A DNA stretch of 64,000 nucleotides, taken from positions 3,286,001-3,350,000 of the forward strand of contig NZ_AP022560.1 of the NCBI RefSeq assembly GCF_010726085.1, in the 5' to 3' direction. Each line of letters starts with the position of its first letter. The stretch's first letter is position 1. The notes beneath the pieces were generated by a model, which saw nothing but the letters and a program-made list of their open reading frames with translations, made no database searches and was not told the origin of the DNA. The DNA is from Mycolicibacterium moriokaense (lineage in GTDB: Bacteria; Actinomycetota; Actinomycetes; Mycobacteriales; Mycobacteriaceae). Shown in pieces: positions 7,620-16,746 of this stretch. The position numbers and the translations under genes are program-made.

Positions 7620-8858
7620 TCAGCGGGGTGTCAACGAGATCGGCATCCCGTCGTAGATCGACATGTTGTTCGTCAGGTTGGGGTACGTGACCTTGGCCGG
7701 GCCGAGGCTGATGTCATCGGCGCGCAGCAGCAGTTCGTCAAGGGCCGCACGGATTTCGGCGCGGGCGAGCACGGCGCCCAGGCAGTGGTGTGGACCACCT
7801 CCGCCGAAGGTGACATGGGGATTGTCGGTGCGGCCGATGTCGAACCCGAAGGCGTCTTCGAAGACGTCCTCGTCGCGGTTGGCCGACCGCAGCATCGACA
7901 CCACCCGATCACCCGCGGGGATCGTGATGCCGTCCATCTCCACGTCCACCTTGGTGGTGCGGGTCCAGAACGCGACGGGGGAGGACCAGCGCAACACCTC
8001 CTCGACAGCGCTTGCCCGAATCGACTCGTCGTCGCGATAGCGGGCGATCTCACCGGGATTGGCCACGAACGCCTGAAGTCCGGCGGCCAGTGCGTTCTTC
8101 GTCGTATCGCTGCCCGCCAGGGTCAGCACGAAGAAGAAGATCTCGAGTTCGTTGGCCGGTATGGACAGTTCCTGCCCGGTCTCGTCGGTGACCACCGCCG
8201 TGGTCAACGTGCTCCAGATGTCGTCGGTCGGATTGCGCCGCTTCTCAGCGGTGAGTTCCGTTGCGTAAGTGAAGATCTGCCCGAACAGCTCGAGGTGGTC
8301 CCCGGGATTGGTCGGATCGTCGGGCTCATTGGCCTTGAGGATGCGATCGAGAGTGTCGAAGATGGTCGGCCTGTCTTCGTCGGGGATGCCCACGATGTCG
8401 CCGATCACCGACATCGGCAACACGTCGGCGACGTCTTCGATCCAGTCGCCGCCGCCGGCTTCCAGCAGCCCGTCGATCATCGCGGCGGCGCGCCGCCGGA
8501 TGCCGTCCTCGAGCTTGGCGATGGCCTTGGGCGTGAACGCGTGCGACATCACCCGCCGCCGCTTCGTCAGCACGGGCGGGTCCATGGTGATGACGTTCGG
8601 GAACGCGCCGATGGGCCCGATGCCCTGGATCAGCGGACCGTCCGCGGCGGTGAACGCGTCGGTGTCTCGGTGGATGCGCTGGGCGTGGCGATGCTTGGTC
8701 GTCATCCAGAAGTCGCGCTTGACCGTCTGGGCGACGCCGTCGGTCAGCTCGTGGTGGAAGATCGGGCGTTCACGGCGCAGCTCGACGAACAGGTCGTCGG
8801 GAAAACCGTTCTGCCACAACGCAGCATCCGAGAGGTCGACCGGAGTCGTGGTGGGCAT
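7620..8858 (-). CDS. Cytochrome P450
   Basis: 412 residues, full length. I-helix motif AGSDTTKN, ExxR pair EEVLR, and haem loop FGGGGPHHCLGAVLAR with the Cys ligand. The start is the ATG of MPTTTPVDLS because GAGGAG lies seven bases upstream; a longer in-frame start has no such site. Resembles actinobacterial P450s acting on steroid or terpenoid substrates. Its stop is one base from the stop of the convergent CoA transferase. Divergent from the KshA-like oxygenase across the second dyad copy. Confidence 0.93.
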   Translation of the reverse strand: MPTTTPVDLSDAALWQNGFPDDLFVELRRERPIFHHELTDGVAQTVKRDFWMTTKHRHAQRIHRDTDAFTAADGPLIQGIGPIGAFPNVITMDPPVLTKRRRVMSHAFTPKAIAKLEDGIRRRAAAMIDGLLEAGGGDWIEDVADVLPMSVIGDIVGIPDEDRPTIFDTLDRILKANEPDDPTNPGDHLELFGQIFTYATELTAEKRRNPTDDIWSTLTTAVVTDETGQELSIPANELEIFFFVLTLAGSDTTKNALAAGLQAFVANPGEIARYRDDESIRASAVEEVLRWSSPVAFWTRTTKVDVEMDGITIPAGDRVVSMLRSANRDEDVFEDAFGFDIGRTDNPHVTFGGGGPHHCLGAVLARAEIRAALDELLLRADDISLGPAKVTYPNLTNNMSIYDGMPISLTPR

Positions 8859-8878
8859 GCGTGCTCCTCGCGTCGCCA

Positions 8879-8921
8879 TCCTTGACCTAGAATGCCTAAA
8901 ATAGTAAAAATAGGCAACGGG
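8879..8921. promoter_or_regulatory. Divergent promoter and operator dyad, copy 2
   Basis: The core 8896-8913 reads CTAAAATAGTAAAAATAG, the complement of CTATTTTTACTATTTTAG, one base different from copy 1. On the plus strand, TTGACC (8882-8887), a 17-base spacer and TAAAAAT (8905-8911) form a promoter toward the oxygenase. GCCTA...TAGGC arms flank the core, and the block ends in GGCAAC, which copy 3 shares. The AT-rich tract stands out in a GC-rich setting. Confidence 0.6.
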
Positions 8922-8966
8922 CGGGTTTCGCGACCTGCGGTTACTGCGCGCGCGGACGGAGAGGTC

Positions 8967-10082
8967 ATGACGGATACGGTTGACGATCCGAAGATCGATC
9001 CGTCGGAACGGGAGTTCGGCCCCACCGGAATCAGCCTTTCGACCTACCGCTTTCCGACGGGTTGGTTCATCGTCGGCTTCGCCTCCGACCTCGCGCCGGG
9101 TCAGGTCAAGCGCGCCCACTACTTCGGTGAGGAACTGGTCATCTTCCGCACCAAGTCCGGCAAGGTGAACGTGCTCGACGCCTACTGTCAACACCTCGGC
9201 GCCAACATGGGCGTCGGAGGCACCGTCGAGGGTGAGCACATCGTCTGCCCGTGGCACGGCTGGCAGTGGCGCGGGGACGGCACCAACGCGCTGATCCCGT
9301 ACAGCAAGATCGGCTGCAAGCAGAACGTCAGGATCAGGTCCTATCCCGCGCAGGAGTGGTACGGCTTCATCGTGGTGTGGCACGAGCGTCACGGCCGCGC
9401 GCCCTACTGGCAGCCGCCGGTGCTGCCCGAACTCGAGACCCACCACTACTACCCGCTGCATCCGCACTCGCGGATGCTCAACCGGGTCAAGGTGCACGCG
9501 CAGATGATCATCGAGAACGCGGCCGACCCGTATCACGTGCAGTTCGTCCACAAGGCCGACAACGCCGCCAACACAACGTCGTTCGACGTCAACGGCTACC
9601 ACCTGCACGCAACGGTGACCGCGAACTTCGGCGGCGGCCGGCCGTCGACATGGCTCACGCCCGACGGCCCGGTGGACGCCAACATCGTCTACGACAACTA
9701 CTCGCTGGGACTGGGTATCGTGCGGTTCCCCAAGGAGCTCGTCCAGACCATCCAGGTGACCGGACAGACACCGGTGGACGAGGACTACACCGACTACTTC
9801 TACACCCAGGCCTCGCTGCGCGAGCCGGGCGACACCGGCGACAAGCCAGGTGGCCGGGCAGCGAAATTCCTTGCCCTGCAACAGGAAGTCATCAAACAGG
9901 ACTTCTTCACCTGGGAGAACATGAAGTACCTGGAGAAGCCGAACCTGGCGCCGGAGGAGGCGCGCGACTATGCCGCGCTGCGGCGGTGGGCGCACCGCTT
10001 CTATCCGGGCGAAGAACCCACGCCCATCGATTTCGGTTATACGGCCGACGGCGAACCCGACCCGGCTCTAGCGGGACGCTGA
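8967..10082 (+). CDS. Rieske non-haem iron oxygenase, KshA-like
   Basis: 371 residues. N-terminal Rieske domain with Cys74/His76 (YCQHLG) and Cys94/His97 (CPWHGW). C-terminal catalytic domain with the mononuclear iron motif N184-x2-D187-x2-H190-x4-H195 (NAADPYHVQFVH). The Rieske layout resembles 3-ketosteroid 9-alpha-hydroxylase KshA, though I cannot call it an orthologue. ATG 8967 chosen for GGAGAGG upstream; an ATG at 8892 lies within the promoter dyad. First gene of an operon with ligase, SnoaL and MaoC genes; it needs a reductase not seen in this cluster. Confidence 0.9.
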   Translation: MTDTVDDPKIDPSEREFGPTGISLSTYRFPTGWFIVGFASDLAPGQVKRAHYFGEELVIFRTKSGKVNVLDAYCQHLGANMGVGGTVEGEHIVCPWHGWQWRGDGTNALIPYSKIGCKQNVRIRSYPAQEWYGFIVVWHERHGRAPYWQPPVLPELETHHYYPLHPHSRMLNRVKVHAQMIIENAADPYHVQFVHKADNAANTTSFDVNGYHLHATVTANFGGGRPSTWLTPDGPVDANIVYDNYSLGLGIVRFPKELVQTIQVTGQTPVDEDYTDYFYTQASLREPGDTGDKPGGRAAKFLALQQEVIKQDFFTWENMKYLEKPNLAPEEARDYAALRRWAHRFYPGEEPTPIDFGYTADGEPDPALAGR

Positions 10083-11683
10083 TGGGTCGCGGCCGGGAGC
10101 CCGTACCAGACCCGGCGGCATTCGGGGTCGACGGATTCAGTGTCCCTGCGGTGCTCGATCGACGTGCCGAGCAATATGGCGAACGGGTGATGATGTCGAT
10201 CGCCGGGACCCCGGTCACCTTCGCGCAGATGCGCGACCGGTCCTGCGCCGCCGCACACATCCTTGCCGGCCTCGGGGTCAAGCGTGGCGACACGGTGGCG
10301 CTGTTCACCGCGACGTGTCCCGAATGGGTGTACTTCTGGCTCGGCGCCGCGCGGATCGGCGCGGTGTCCGCGGCGGTGAACGCCGCGAACAAGGGGGAGT
10401 TCCTCGCGCATGCGTTGAACCTGTCCCGCGCCGCGGTCGTGCTTACCGATGCCGAGCGCCGACCGCGGGTCGACGAGATCGCGGGCGACGTGCCCACGCT
10501 GAGATCCACACTCGTGGTGGACCATTCGCTCACCGAGGCGCTCACCGCCGCATCCGTCACCACACCCGACGTCGAACCCGTCGGGCCGGGCGACATCGGC
10601 GCCCTGTTCTTCACCTCCGGCACCACCGGCCCGTCCAAGGCTGTCGCCACGACATGGCACTACCTCTACACCGCAGCGGCGACCGTCGCGAGATCCTGGG
10701 AACTTCAACCGGGAGAGACGCTCTGGACCGCGATGCCGCTGTTTCACCTGAGTGCTGCCCCCACGGTCCTGGCCCCCATGCTGACCGGCGCGACGAGCGT
10801 GCTGGCCGCCGCGTTCCATCCGGGTCAGGTGTGGGACGAGATACGTGACAGCGGCGCCGTGGGTTTCGCGGGCGCAGGCGCGATGGTGTCGATGCTCATG
10901 CGGCTGCCTCCGGACCGGCGGGACTCCGAGCTCGGCATCCGCTTCATCTCTGCGGCGCCCATCGCCGCCGACATGTACCGCGCGATCGAGGAGCGCTATC
11001 GGTGCCGCATCGTGACGATGTACGGCCTGACCGAGGCGTTCCCGATCGCCTACAAGTCGGTTTCCGACGAGGGCAAGCCGGGTACCTCAGGGGTGGTCAA
11101 CCCGGCGTACGACGTGCGAATCGTCGACGGCCAGGGTCGGCCGTTGCGCACTGGGACGGTCGGCGAGATCGCCTGCCGGGCGCGGACGGCGCATGGAATC
11201 AGCGAGGGGTATGTGTCGTCGGCGTCCGGCGGCGCGAGCCTGGAAGTGCAGCCGCATCCCGAGTGGTTCCGCACCGGCGATCTCGGTTCACTCGACGACG
11301 ACGGCAACCTCACGTTCGTGGACCGCGCGAAGGACTCGCTGCGCCGCCGCGGCGAGAACGTGTCGTCGGTCGAGGTCGAGCAGATCGTGATGCGCCACCC
11401 GGCCGTGCTGGAGGCGGCTGCGGTCGGCATCCCGAGCGACCTCGGTGAGGACGACATCCTGGTCGTCGTGACGTTGCAGGACGGTGCGACAGTCGATTTC
11501 ACCGAAGTTCTCGACTTCTGCTCGGCCCGCATGCCGTACTTCTGCGTGCCGCGCTACCTCGAAGTGATCGACGAGATTCCGAAGAACATCATCGGGCGTG
11601 TCCGCAAGGATGTGCTCCGGAGCAGAGGCCTCGGCGCCGACGCCTGGGACCGTGAAGCGCACGGCTACGTGCTGAGCCGGTAG
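10082..11683 (+). CDS. Acyl-CoA synthetase (AMP-binding), CaiC/FadD-like
   Basis: 533 residues. Phosphate-binding loop FTSGTTGPSK, A5 motif MYGLTEAF, A7 motif RTGDLG, and hinge DRAKDSLRRRGENVSSVEVE. Activates a carboxylate as acyl-AMP and then acyl-CoA. The A10 motif reads PKNIIGRVRKD: the usual catalytic Lys after Gly is Arg, with Lys three places later. This could lower or alter adenylation. ATG overlaps the oxygenase stop by one base, so the two are translationally coupled. Likely activates the product of the oxygenases for the MaoC steps. Confidence 0.9.
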   Translation: MGRGREPVPDPAAFGVDGFSVPAVLDRRAEQYGERVMMSIAGTPVTFAQMRDRSCAAAHILAGLGVKRGDTVALFTATCPEWVYFWLGAARIGAVSAAVNAANKGEFLAHALNLSRAAVVLTDAERRPRVDEIAGDVPTLRSTLVVDHSLTEALTAASVTTPDVEPVGPGDIGALFFTSGTTGPSKAVATTWHYLYTAAATVARSWELQPGETLWTAMPLFHLSAAPTVLAPMLTGATSVLAAAFHPGQVWDEIRDSGAVGFAGAGAMVSMLMRLPPDRRDSELGIRFISAAPIAADMYRAIEERYRCRIVTMYGLTEAFPIAYKSVSDEGKPGTSGVVNPAYDVRIVDGQGRPLRTGTVGEIACRARTAHGISEGYVSSASGGASLEVQPHPEWFRTGDLGSLDDDGNLTFVDRAKDSLRRRGENVSSVEVEQIVMRHPAVLEAAAVGIPSDLGEDDILVVVTLQDGATVDFTEVLDFCSARMPYFCVPRYLEVIDEIPKNIIGRVRKDVLRSRGLGADAWDREAHGYVLSR

Positions 11684-11694
11684 GAGATCAGAAG

Positions 11695-12108
11695 ATGTCG
11701 TTGTCATACCAACAGCAGTTCGTGCTCGACGGGCTCGCGGGCCGGGCCGCCATCCTGAACCTGAACGCGAGGCACAACCGGCTCTACTCCGCTGGCGACC
11801 TGGCCGGCTGGATCGCGACGTTTCGTCATTCCGGCGCCACCTATGTGCGGGCAGGGGAGTCGTTCGACGACCTGCGCGCGGCATTCGACGGGGGCGGCGG
11901 TGCGCGGCTGGTGACCGTCGATCACGAGATCACCGTCGACGGGGTCGACGCGACGCAGACCTGCGTGGCGTTGCTGCTGCGCGACAACCGACTCGAGGCC
12001 TCGGGCACGTTCACCGACCGGCTCATCTACGAGCGCGGCGGGTGGTACTTCACCTCGCGCGAACTCGAATGGGATCGCGTGCCGAACGAGAGCGCGTTAC
12101 CCGTGTGA
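11695..12108 (+). CDS. SnoaL/NTF2-fold protein
   Basis: 137 residues, one cone-shaped SnoaL-like domain (ILNLNARHNRLYSAGDLAGWIATF; RLIYERGGWYFTSREL). The fold includes ketosteroid isomerases, bile-acid dehydratase BaiE and small hydroxylases, so a dehydratase or isomerase step on a cyclic substrate is plausible. The catalytic residues are not certain. AGGAGA precedes the ATG. It overlaps the next MaoC gene by four bases. Confidence 0.75.
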   Translation: MSLSYQQQFVLDGLAGRAAILNLNARHNRLYSAGDLAGWIATFRHSGATYVRAGESFDDLRAAFDGGGGARLVTVDHEITVDGVDATQTCVALLLRDNRLEASGTFTDRLIYERGGWYFTSRELEWDRVPNESALPV

Positions 12109-12635
12109 GCGAGGGCATTCGGTACGAGTTCGCGTTCGGCACCTATGAGGATGCGCTGCGCATGGTCGGCGTCCGCACGGCGCCGAGGTATGCCGGGACG
12201 GCGGTGAGCGGTGCGCGGATTCAACATTTCGCGGCGATGGTGCGCGATCCCAACCCCGCCTACTGGGACGCCGATTTCGCCCGCGAGGTGTGGGGCGGAC
12301 TGGTGGCCCCGCCCGCGCTGCTGATGGGCTGGCTGATCCCGCCACCGTGGTTGCCGAACGAGGAACCGCCGGTGCCCTCGATCGCCATCCGCGTACCCCT
12401 GCCCGGGACGTCGTTCATCAACGCCTCCAACGAGGTCGAGTTCCCCGCGACCATCCTCGAAGGTGACCGCCTCCACGTCGTCGAGGAGGTGGTATCGGTG
12501 TCGCCGGAGAAGACGACCCGGGTGGGGACGGGGCATTTCGTCGAGACGTGCGAGCGGTTCCACCGCGCCGATGGCGCACTGGTCGCGATCAACAACAACA
12601 CCTTGTTCCGCTTCACCCCGCCGGGGCCGCCATGA
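12105..12635 (+). CDS. MaoC-like dehydratase, subunit A
   Basis: 176 residues, hot-dog fold of the FAS1-type/N-terminal MaoC family (PF13452-like). The motif RDPNPAYWD (about 46-54) matches the hydratase-2 signature region. The GTG start overlaps the SnoaL stop (GTGA), and the gene overlaps the second MaoC by ATGA. Tandem MaoC genes with this arrangement resemble the ChsH2/ChsH1 heteromer that hydrates steroid side-chain enoyl-CoA in M. tuberculosis, but no DUF35 domain is attached here. Confidence 0.8.
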   Translation: MSEGIRYEFAFGTYEDALRMVGVRTAPRYAGTAVSGARIQHFAAMVRDPNPAYWDADFAREVWGGLVAPPALLMGWLIPPPWLPNEEPPVPSIAIRVPLPGTSFINASNEVEFPATILEGDRLHVVEEVVSVSPEKTTRVGTGHFVETCERFHRADGALVAINNNTLFRFTPPGPP

Positions 12636-13069
12636 CGTCGTATCCGCGGTTGGCGTGGGACGACATCGTCGTCCCCACCGAGCTTGCCGAGGTGGTCGAC
12701 ACGATCGACTATCAGCGCGTCGTGATGAACCCCGGTGCGACGTGGGATTACTTTCCCGGCCATTTCGACCCCGAATACGCACGGCGGCACGGCCATCCGA
12801 CGATCTTCGTCAACACGATGCACACCGCCGGCTTCGTGGACCGGATCGCCACCGGCTGGGCCGGGCCCTACAGCAGGGTGGTGCGGCGCAAGGTCTCGCT
12901 GCTCGGCTCGTTCTATGCCGGCGATTCGATGGTGGGCCGTGGCCGCGTGGTGGGCAAGCGCGTCGAGACCGCTGGCGATGTGCGTCGGCTCGTGGACCTC
13001 GAGATCCTCGTCTACAACCAGCACGACGAATTGTGCTGTCCCGCAGAGGTCACCCTCGAGATCCGCTAG
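12632..13069 (+). CDS. MaoC-like dehydratase, ChsH1-like subunit B
   Basis: 145 residues, single hot-dog domain. The stretch HPTIFVNTMHTAGF followed by GWAGPYSRV closely resembles ChsH1 (DIFVNILTDTGL, DWAGPSALI). It probably forms a heterodimer with the preceding MaoC protein and hydrates a CoA-linked enoyl intermediate. Coupled by ATGA to its partner; last gene of the operon that starts with the oxygenase. Confidence 0.82.
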   Translation: MTSYPRLAWDDIVVPTELAEVVDTIDYQRVVMNPGATWDYFPGHFDPEYARRHGHPTIFVNTMHTAGFVDRIATGWAGPYSRVVRRKVSLLGSFYAGDSMVGRGRVVGKRVETAGDVRRLVDLEILVYNQHDELCCPAEVTLEIR

Positions 13070-13112
13070 TCCTGACAACAAGCGTGCACTCGGCAAAGGA
13101 CTTCGAACGAAT

Positions 13113-14570
13113 TCAGGCGAGGCCGGGCAGCTTGTCCGCGCTCACCGTCGTCTGCAGCTCCACGTACTCCGATAGGCCCTCTGCGCCGAACTCGCGCCCG
13201 ATGCCCGACTGCTTGAACCCGCCGAACGGCGCGGTGGTGTCGAGCGTGTACATGTTGATGCCGTACGTGCCCGCCCGGATCTGCGCGCCGATCTCCAGAC
13301 CGTGTGCCACATCGGCGGTCCAGACGGAGCCGGCGAGCCCGTAGTCGGTGTCGTTGGCGATCCGCACGGCGTCGGCTTCATCGGTGTACTTCAGCACCGT
13401 CAGCACCGGGCCGAAGATCTCCTCACGCGCGATCTTCATGTCGTTGGTCGCGTCGGTGAACAACGTGGGCTGGACGTACCAGCCGCGATCGTACGGTTTG
13501 TCCTTGCCGCCCAGCACGATTCGCGCGCCTTCGTCCAGGCCGGCCTGGATATAGGACTGCACGCGGTGCTGTTGGCGTTGCGCCACCAGCGGCCCGACGT
13601 CGGTGGCGTCGTCGGCGGGATCGCCGACCTGCAGACCCGTCATCATGTTCGCCAGCGCGTCGACGACCTCGTCGTGTTTGTGTTCACTCACCAGGATTCG
13701 GGTCTGGGCGACGCAGGCCTGCCCATTGTTCATCAGGCTCGCCATCTTCAAATGCTGCACGGTGCGGTCGATGTCGGCGTCGTCGAGGATGATCGCCGCC
13801 GACTTACCGCCCAATTCGAGGCTGACGCGCTTGAGTTGCTCGCCGCACAGCGCGGCGATGTGGCGGCCCGTCGCCGACGACCCGGTGAACGAGATCTTGT
13901 CGACGCCGGGGTGGCGGACGAGGGCCTCACCGGTCTCCCTGCCGCCGGGGACGATCGACACGACGCCCTCCGGCAGGTCGATCTCGTCCAGCATCTCGGC
14001 CAACCACATGGCGTCCAAAGGTGTTTCAGGCGCAGGCTTGACGACGACGGTGCAACCGGCGATCAGTGCGGGAATCATCTTCGGCATGATCAGGAACTGC
14101 GGTACGTTCCACGGCACGATCGCGCCGACCACCCCGACGGGCGCACGCCGCAGGTGCACGTCGCCGAACAGACCAGGCCGCCGTTCGACCCACGGAAACT
14201 CCTTGGCCGTCGCCATGTTCAGGTGCATCTGGGCGAGTGCGCCCGCACCCTGGCCCATCCGGCTGAAACTCTTGGGTGAACCCATCTCGGCGGTGATGAG
14301 GTCGGCGATCGCATCGGTCTCGGCCATGTAGATGGACGCCAGCTTCTCGATCTTCTCCATCCGCTCGTTCACACTCAGCCGCGGCCACGGACCCTCGTCG
14401 AACGCCTTCCTGGCCGCGGCGACCGCCTTGTCGACGTCCTCGGGGGCCGCCTCCGGCGTCTCGCCGATCGACTGTTCGGTGTGCGGGGAGATCACCGAGA
14501 GGCGTTGAGTTGTCGACGGTGCCTGCCAGCGGCCGCCGATGTAGAGCTCGTCGTAGTCGAGGGATCTCAT
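13113..14570 (-). CDS. NAD(P)-dependent aldehyde dehydrogenase
   Basis: 485 residues, full-length ALDH fold. Oxyanion/NAD motif PWNVPQF, NAD motif FTGSSATG, catalytic Glu in LELGGKSA, and catalytic Cys in NNGQACVAQTR. ATG of MRSLDYDELY chosen because GGAGG lies seven bases upstream. Transcribed toward the MaoC operon. Its upstream region has the third copy of the cluster dyad, which ties it to the same regulon; it would oxidise an aldehyde made by the P450s to an acid for CoA activation. Confidence 0.92.
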   Translation of the reverse strand: MRSLDYDELYIGGRWQAPSTTQRLSVISPHTEQSIGETPEAAPEDVDKAVAAARKAFDEGPWPRLSVNERMEKIEKLASIYMAETDAIADLITAEMGSPKSFSRMGQGAGALAQMHLNMATAKEFPWVERRPGLFGDVHLRRAPVGVVGAIVPWNVPQFLIMPKMIPALIAGCTVVVKPAPETPLDAMWLAEMLDEIDLPEGVVSIVPGGRETGEALVRHPGVDKISFTGSSATGRHIAALCGEQLKRVSLELGGKSAAIILDDADIDRTVQHLKMASLMNNGQACVAQTRILVSEHKHDEVVDALANMMTGLQVGDPADDATDVGPLVAQRQQHRVQSYIQAGLDEGARIVLGGKDKPYDRGWYVQPTLFTDATNDMKIAREEIFGPVLTVLKYTDEADAVRIANDTDYGLAGSVWTADVAHGLEIGAQIRAGTYGINMYTLDTTAPFGGFKQSGIGREFGAEGLSEYVELQTTVSADKLPGLA

Positions 14571-14594
14571 GTGGGGCCTCCGGCGCGGCTTAAA

Positions 14595-14621
14595 GTTGCT
14601 ATTAATACAAACATAGGCAAC
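14595..14621. promoter_or_regulatory. Operator dyad, copy 3 (aldehyde dehydrogenase promoter)
   Basis: GTTGC(T)AT and AT(A)GGCAAC arms flank an AT-rich centre. The minus-strand core 14616-14599 reads CTATGTTTGTATTAATAG, the same CTA-N12-TAG form as copies 1 and 2. It lies 25-50 bases upstream of the dehydrogenase start. Copy 2 shares the outer GTTGCCTAT sequence. Confidence 0.5.
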
Positions 14622-14706
14622 AAGGCGTGGACCGTGAACCACCCGCGGACAGCTGATTTGCTTCACCGATCTGATCTGCCGCGAATATCACGAAAACCGC
14701 TGGTGA

Positions 14707-15762
<1,056 letters not shown>

Positions 15763-15793
15763 GTTGCGGCAATCGGATTCGCGGTAGGTGATC

Positions 15794-16237
15794 ATGCGCG
15801 CGGAGCGGGTGCTGTCCGAGGAGGTATCGGCGTCACCGGACGACGTCCGCGCGTTCTACGTCGACCTCGCCAACATCAAGACGGTTCACCCGTTGGTGGT
15901 TTCGGTCCGCTCCACTGCACGGACGGAGCTGGCTGACGGGTACTGCCAGAGCTATCGCGTCAAGGATCGAATTCCGTTCGGCCCGTTCACCTTGCCGACG
16001 AGTTACTCGGCCCACCTGCGGGTGGCGTCGAGCGGTCCGGTGATCACCGAGGCGCGGCAGTTTCCCCGAGTGCGGCTCTACGGCGTCGTGTCCTTCGATG
16101 CCGACGGCAAGGGAACCAGGGTCGTCGAACGACTGACCATTCATGCGCCGAGGCTGCTGGCTGCGATCACCACGCGCGAGGCGGTCAAGGCGCACACCGA
16201 GATGCTCGCCGGTATCCGCCGCCACTTCGGCGGCTAG
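15794..16237 (+). CDS. SRPBCC-fold protein
   Basis: 147 residues, START/polyketide-cyclase-like helix-grip fold. The N-terminus (SEEVSASPDDVRAFYVDLANIKTVHP) is typical, and the C-terminal helix (EAVKAHTEMLAGIRRHFG) would close the cavity. Binds a hydrophobic ligand; function unknown. A GTG two codons upstream is an alternative start. Its TAG overlaps the stop of the convergent gene in a shared CTAG. Confidence 0.75.
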   Translation: MRAERVLSEEVSASPDDVRAFYVDLANIKTVHPLVVSVRSTARTELADGYCQSYRVKDRIPFGPFTLPTSYSAHLRVASSGPVITEARQFPRVRLYGVVSFDADGKGTRVVERLTIHAPRLLAAITTREAVKAHTEMLAGIRRHFGG

Positions 16238-16629
16238 TTTTCCTCGGGCGGGTCCGACGCGTCGAGCACACTGACCGCGATGCCGTACGGCAGGAATCGC
16301 ACCTTGCGGTTGGGGTCGGTGTTGTTCTTGTTCGCGCGAAGCGCATCCAGTTCGGTCGGATACACCTGCTCGATGTGGGCCCCGCCGTCGCTGTCGACGG
16401 TGTAGATCGCCCAGACGCCATCGCCGGTCTCCCCGGTGGTCTCCGGCTCCCGTTTCGGCCGCGAATGCCGGGTGAACTCGTCGACCAGACTGGCCCAGCC
16501 TGCGCGTTCGCCCGACGTGTTGAGGAACCTGCCCACCCCGTCCAACGCCTCGCGCAGACCTTCACCCGCCTCGCGGACGACGCGGTCGAACTCCTCGGGG
16601 TCGAACCCGAACGGCCCGTTGCCACTCAT
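16234..16629 (-). CDS. Conserved mycobacterial hypothetical protein
   Basis: 131 residues, acidic, no membrane segment or signal peptide. The C-terminal half (GVWAIYTVDSDGGAHIEQVYPTE, RFLPYGIAVSVLDAS) looks like a small beta-rich domain and the N-terminus is helical. I do not recognise a named function. A strong ribosome site, GAGGAGG, supports the ATG. Confidence 0.75.
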   Translation of the reverse strand: MSGNGPFGFDPEEFDRVVREAGEGLREALDGVGRFLNTSGERAGWASLVDEFTRHSRPKREPETTGETGDGVWAIYTVDSDGGAHIEQVYPTELDALRANKNNTDPNRKVRFLPYGIAVSVLDASDPPEEN

Positions 16630-16746
16630 AGCGGTTCCTCCTCATACACCTGCAATGCACCTGCACCGATGCAGTGCGGTAATGCCAGTGTGCCTGCGGG
16701 TGGCCAAGTAGTCGACTGGCGCCGGTGCGGATGGTAGGGAACCTCT

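Noticed and set aside
7545..8885. Open frame antisense to the second P450
   Set aside because: The P450 frame has the complete I-helix, ExxR and haem-Cys motifs; this one has none.
8892..8966. Upstream ATG for the KshA-like oxygenase
   Set aside because: It lies inside the promoter dyad, lacks a ribosome site, and the added residues do not look like a Rieske N-terminus.
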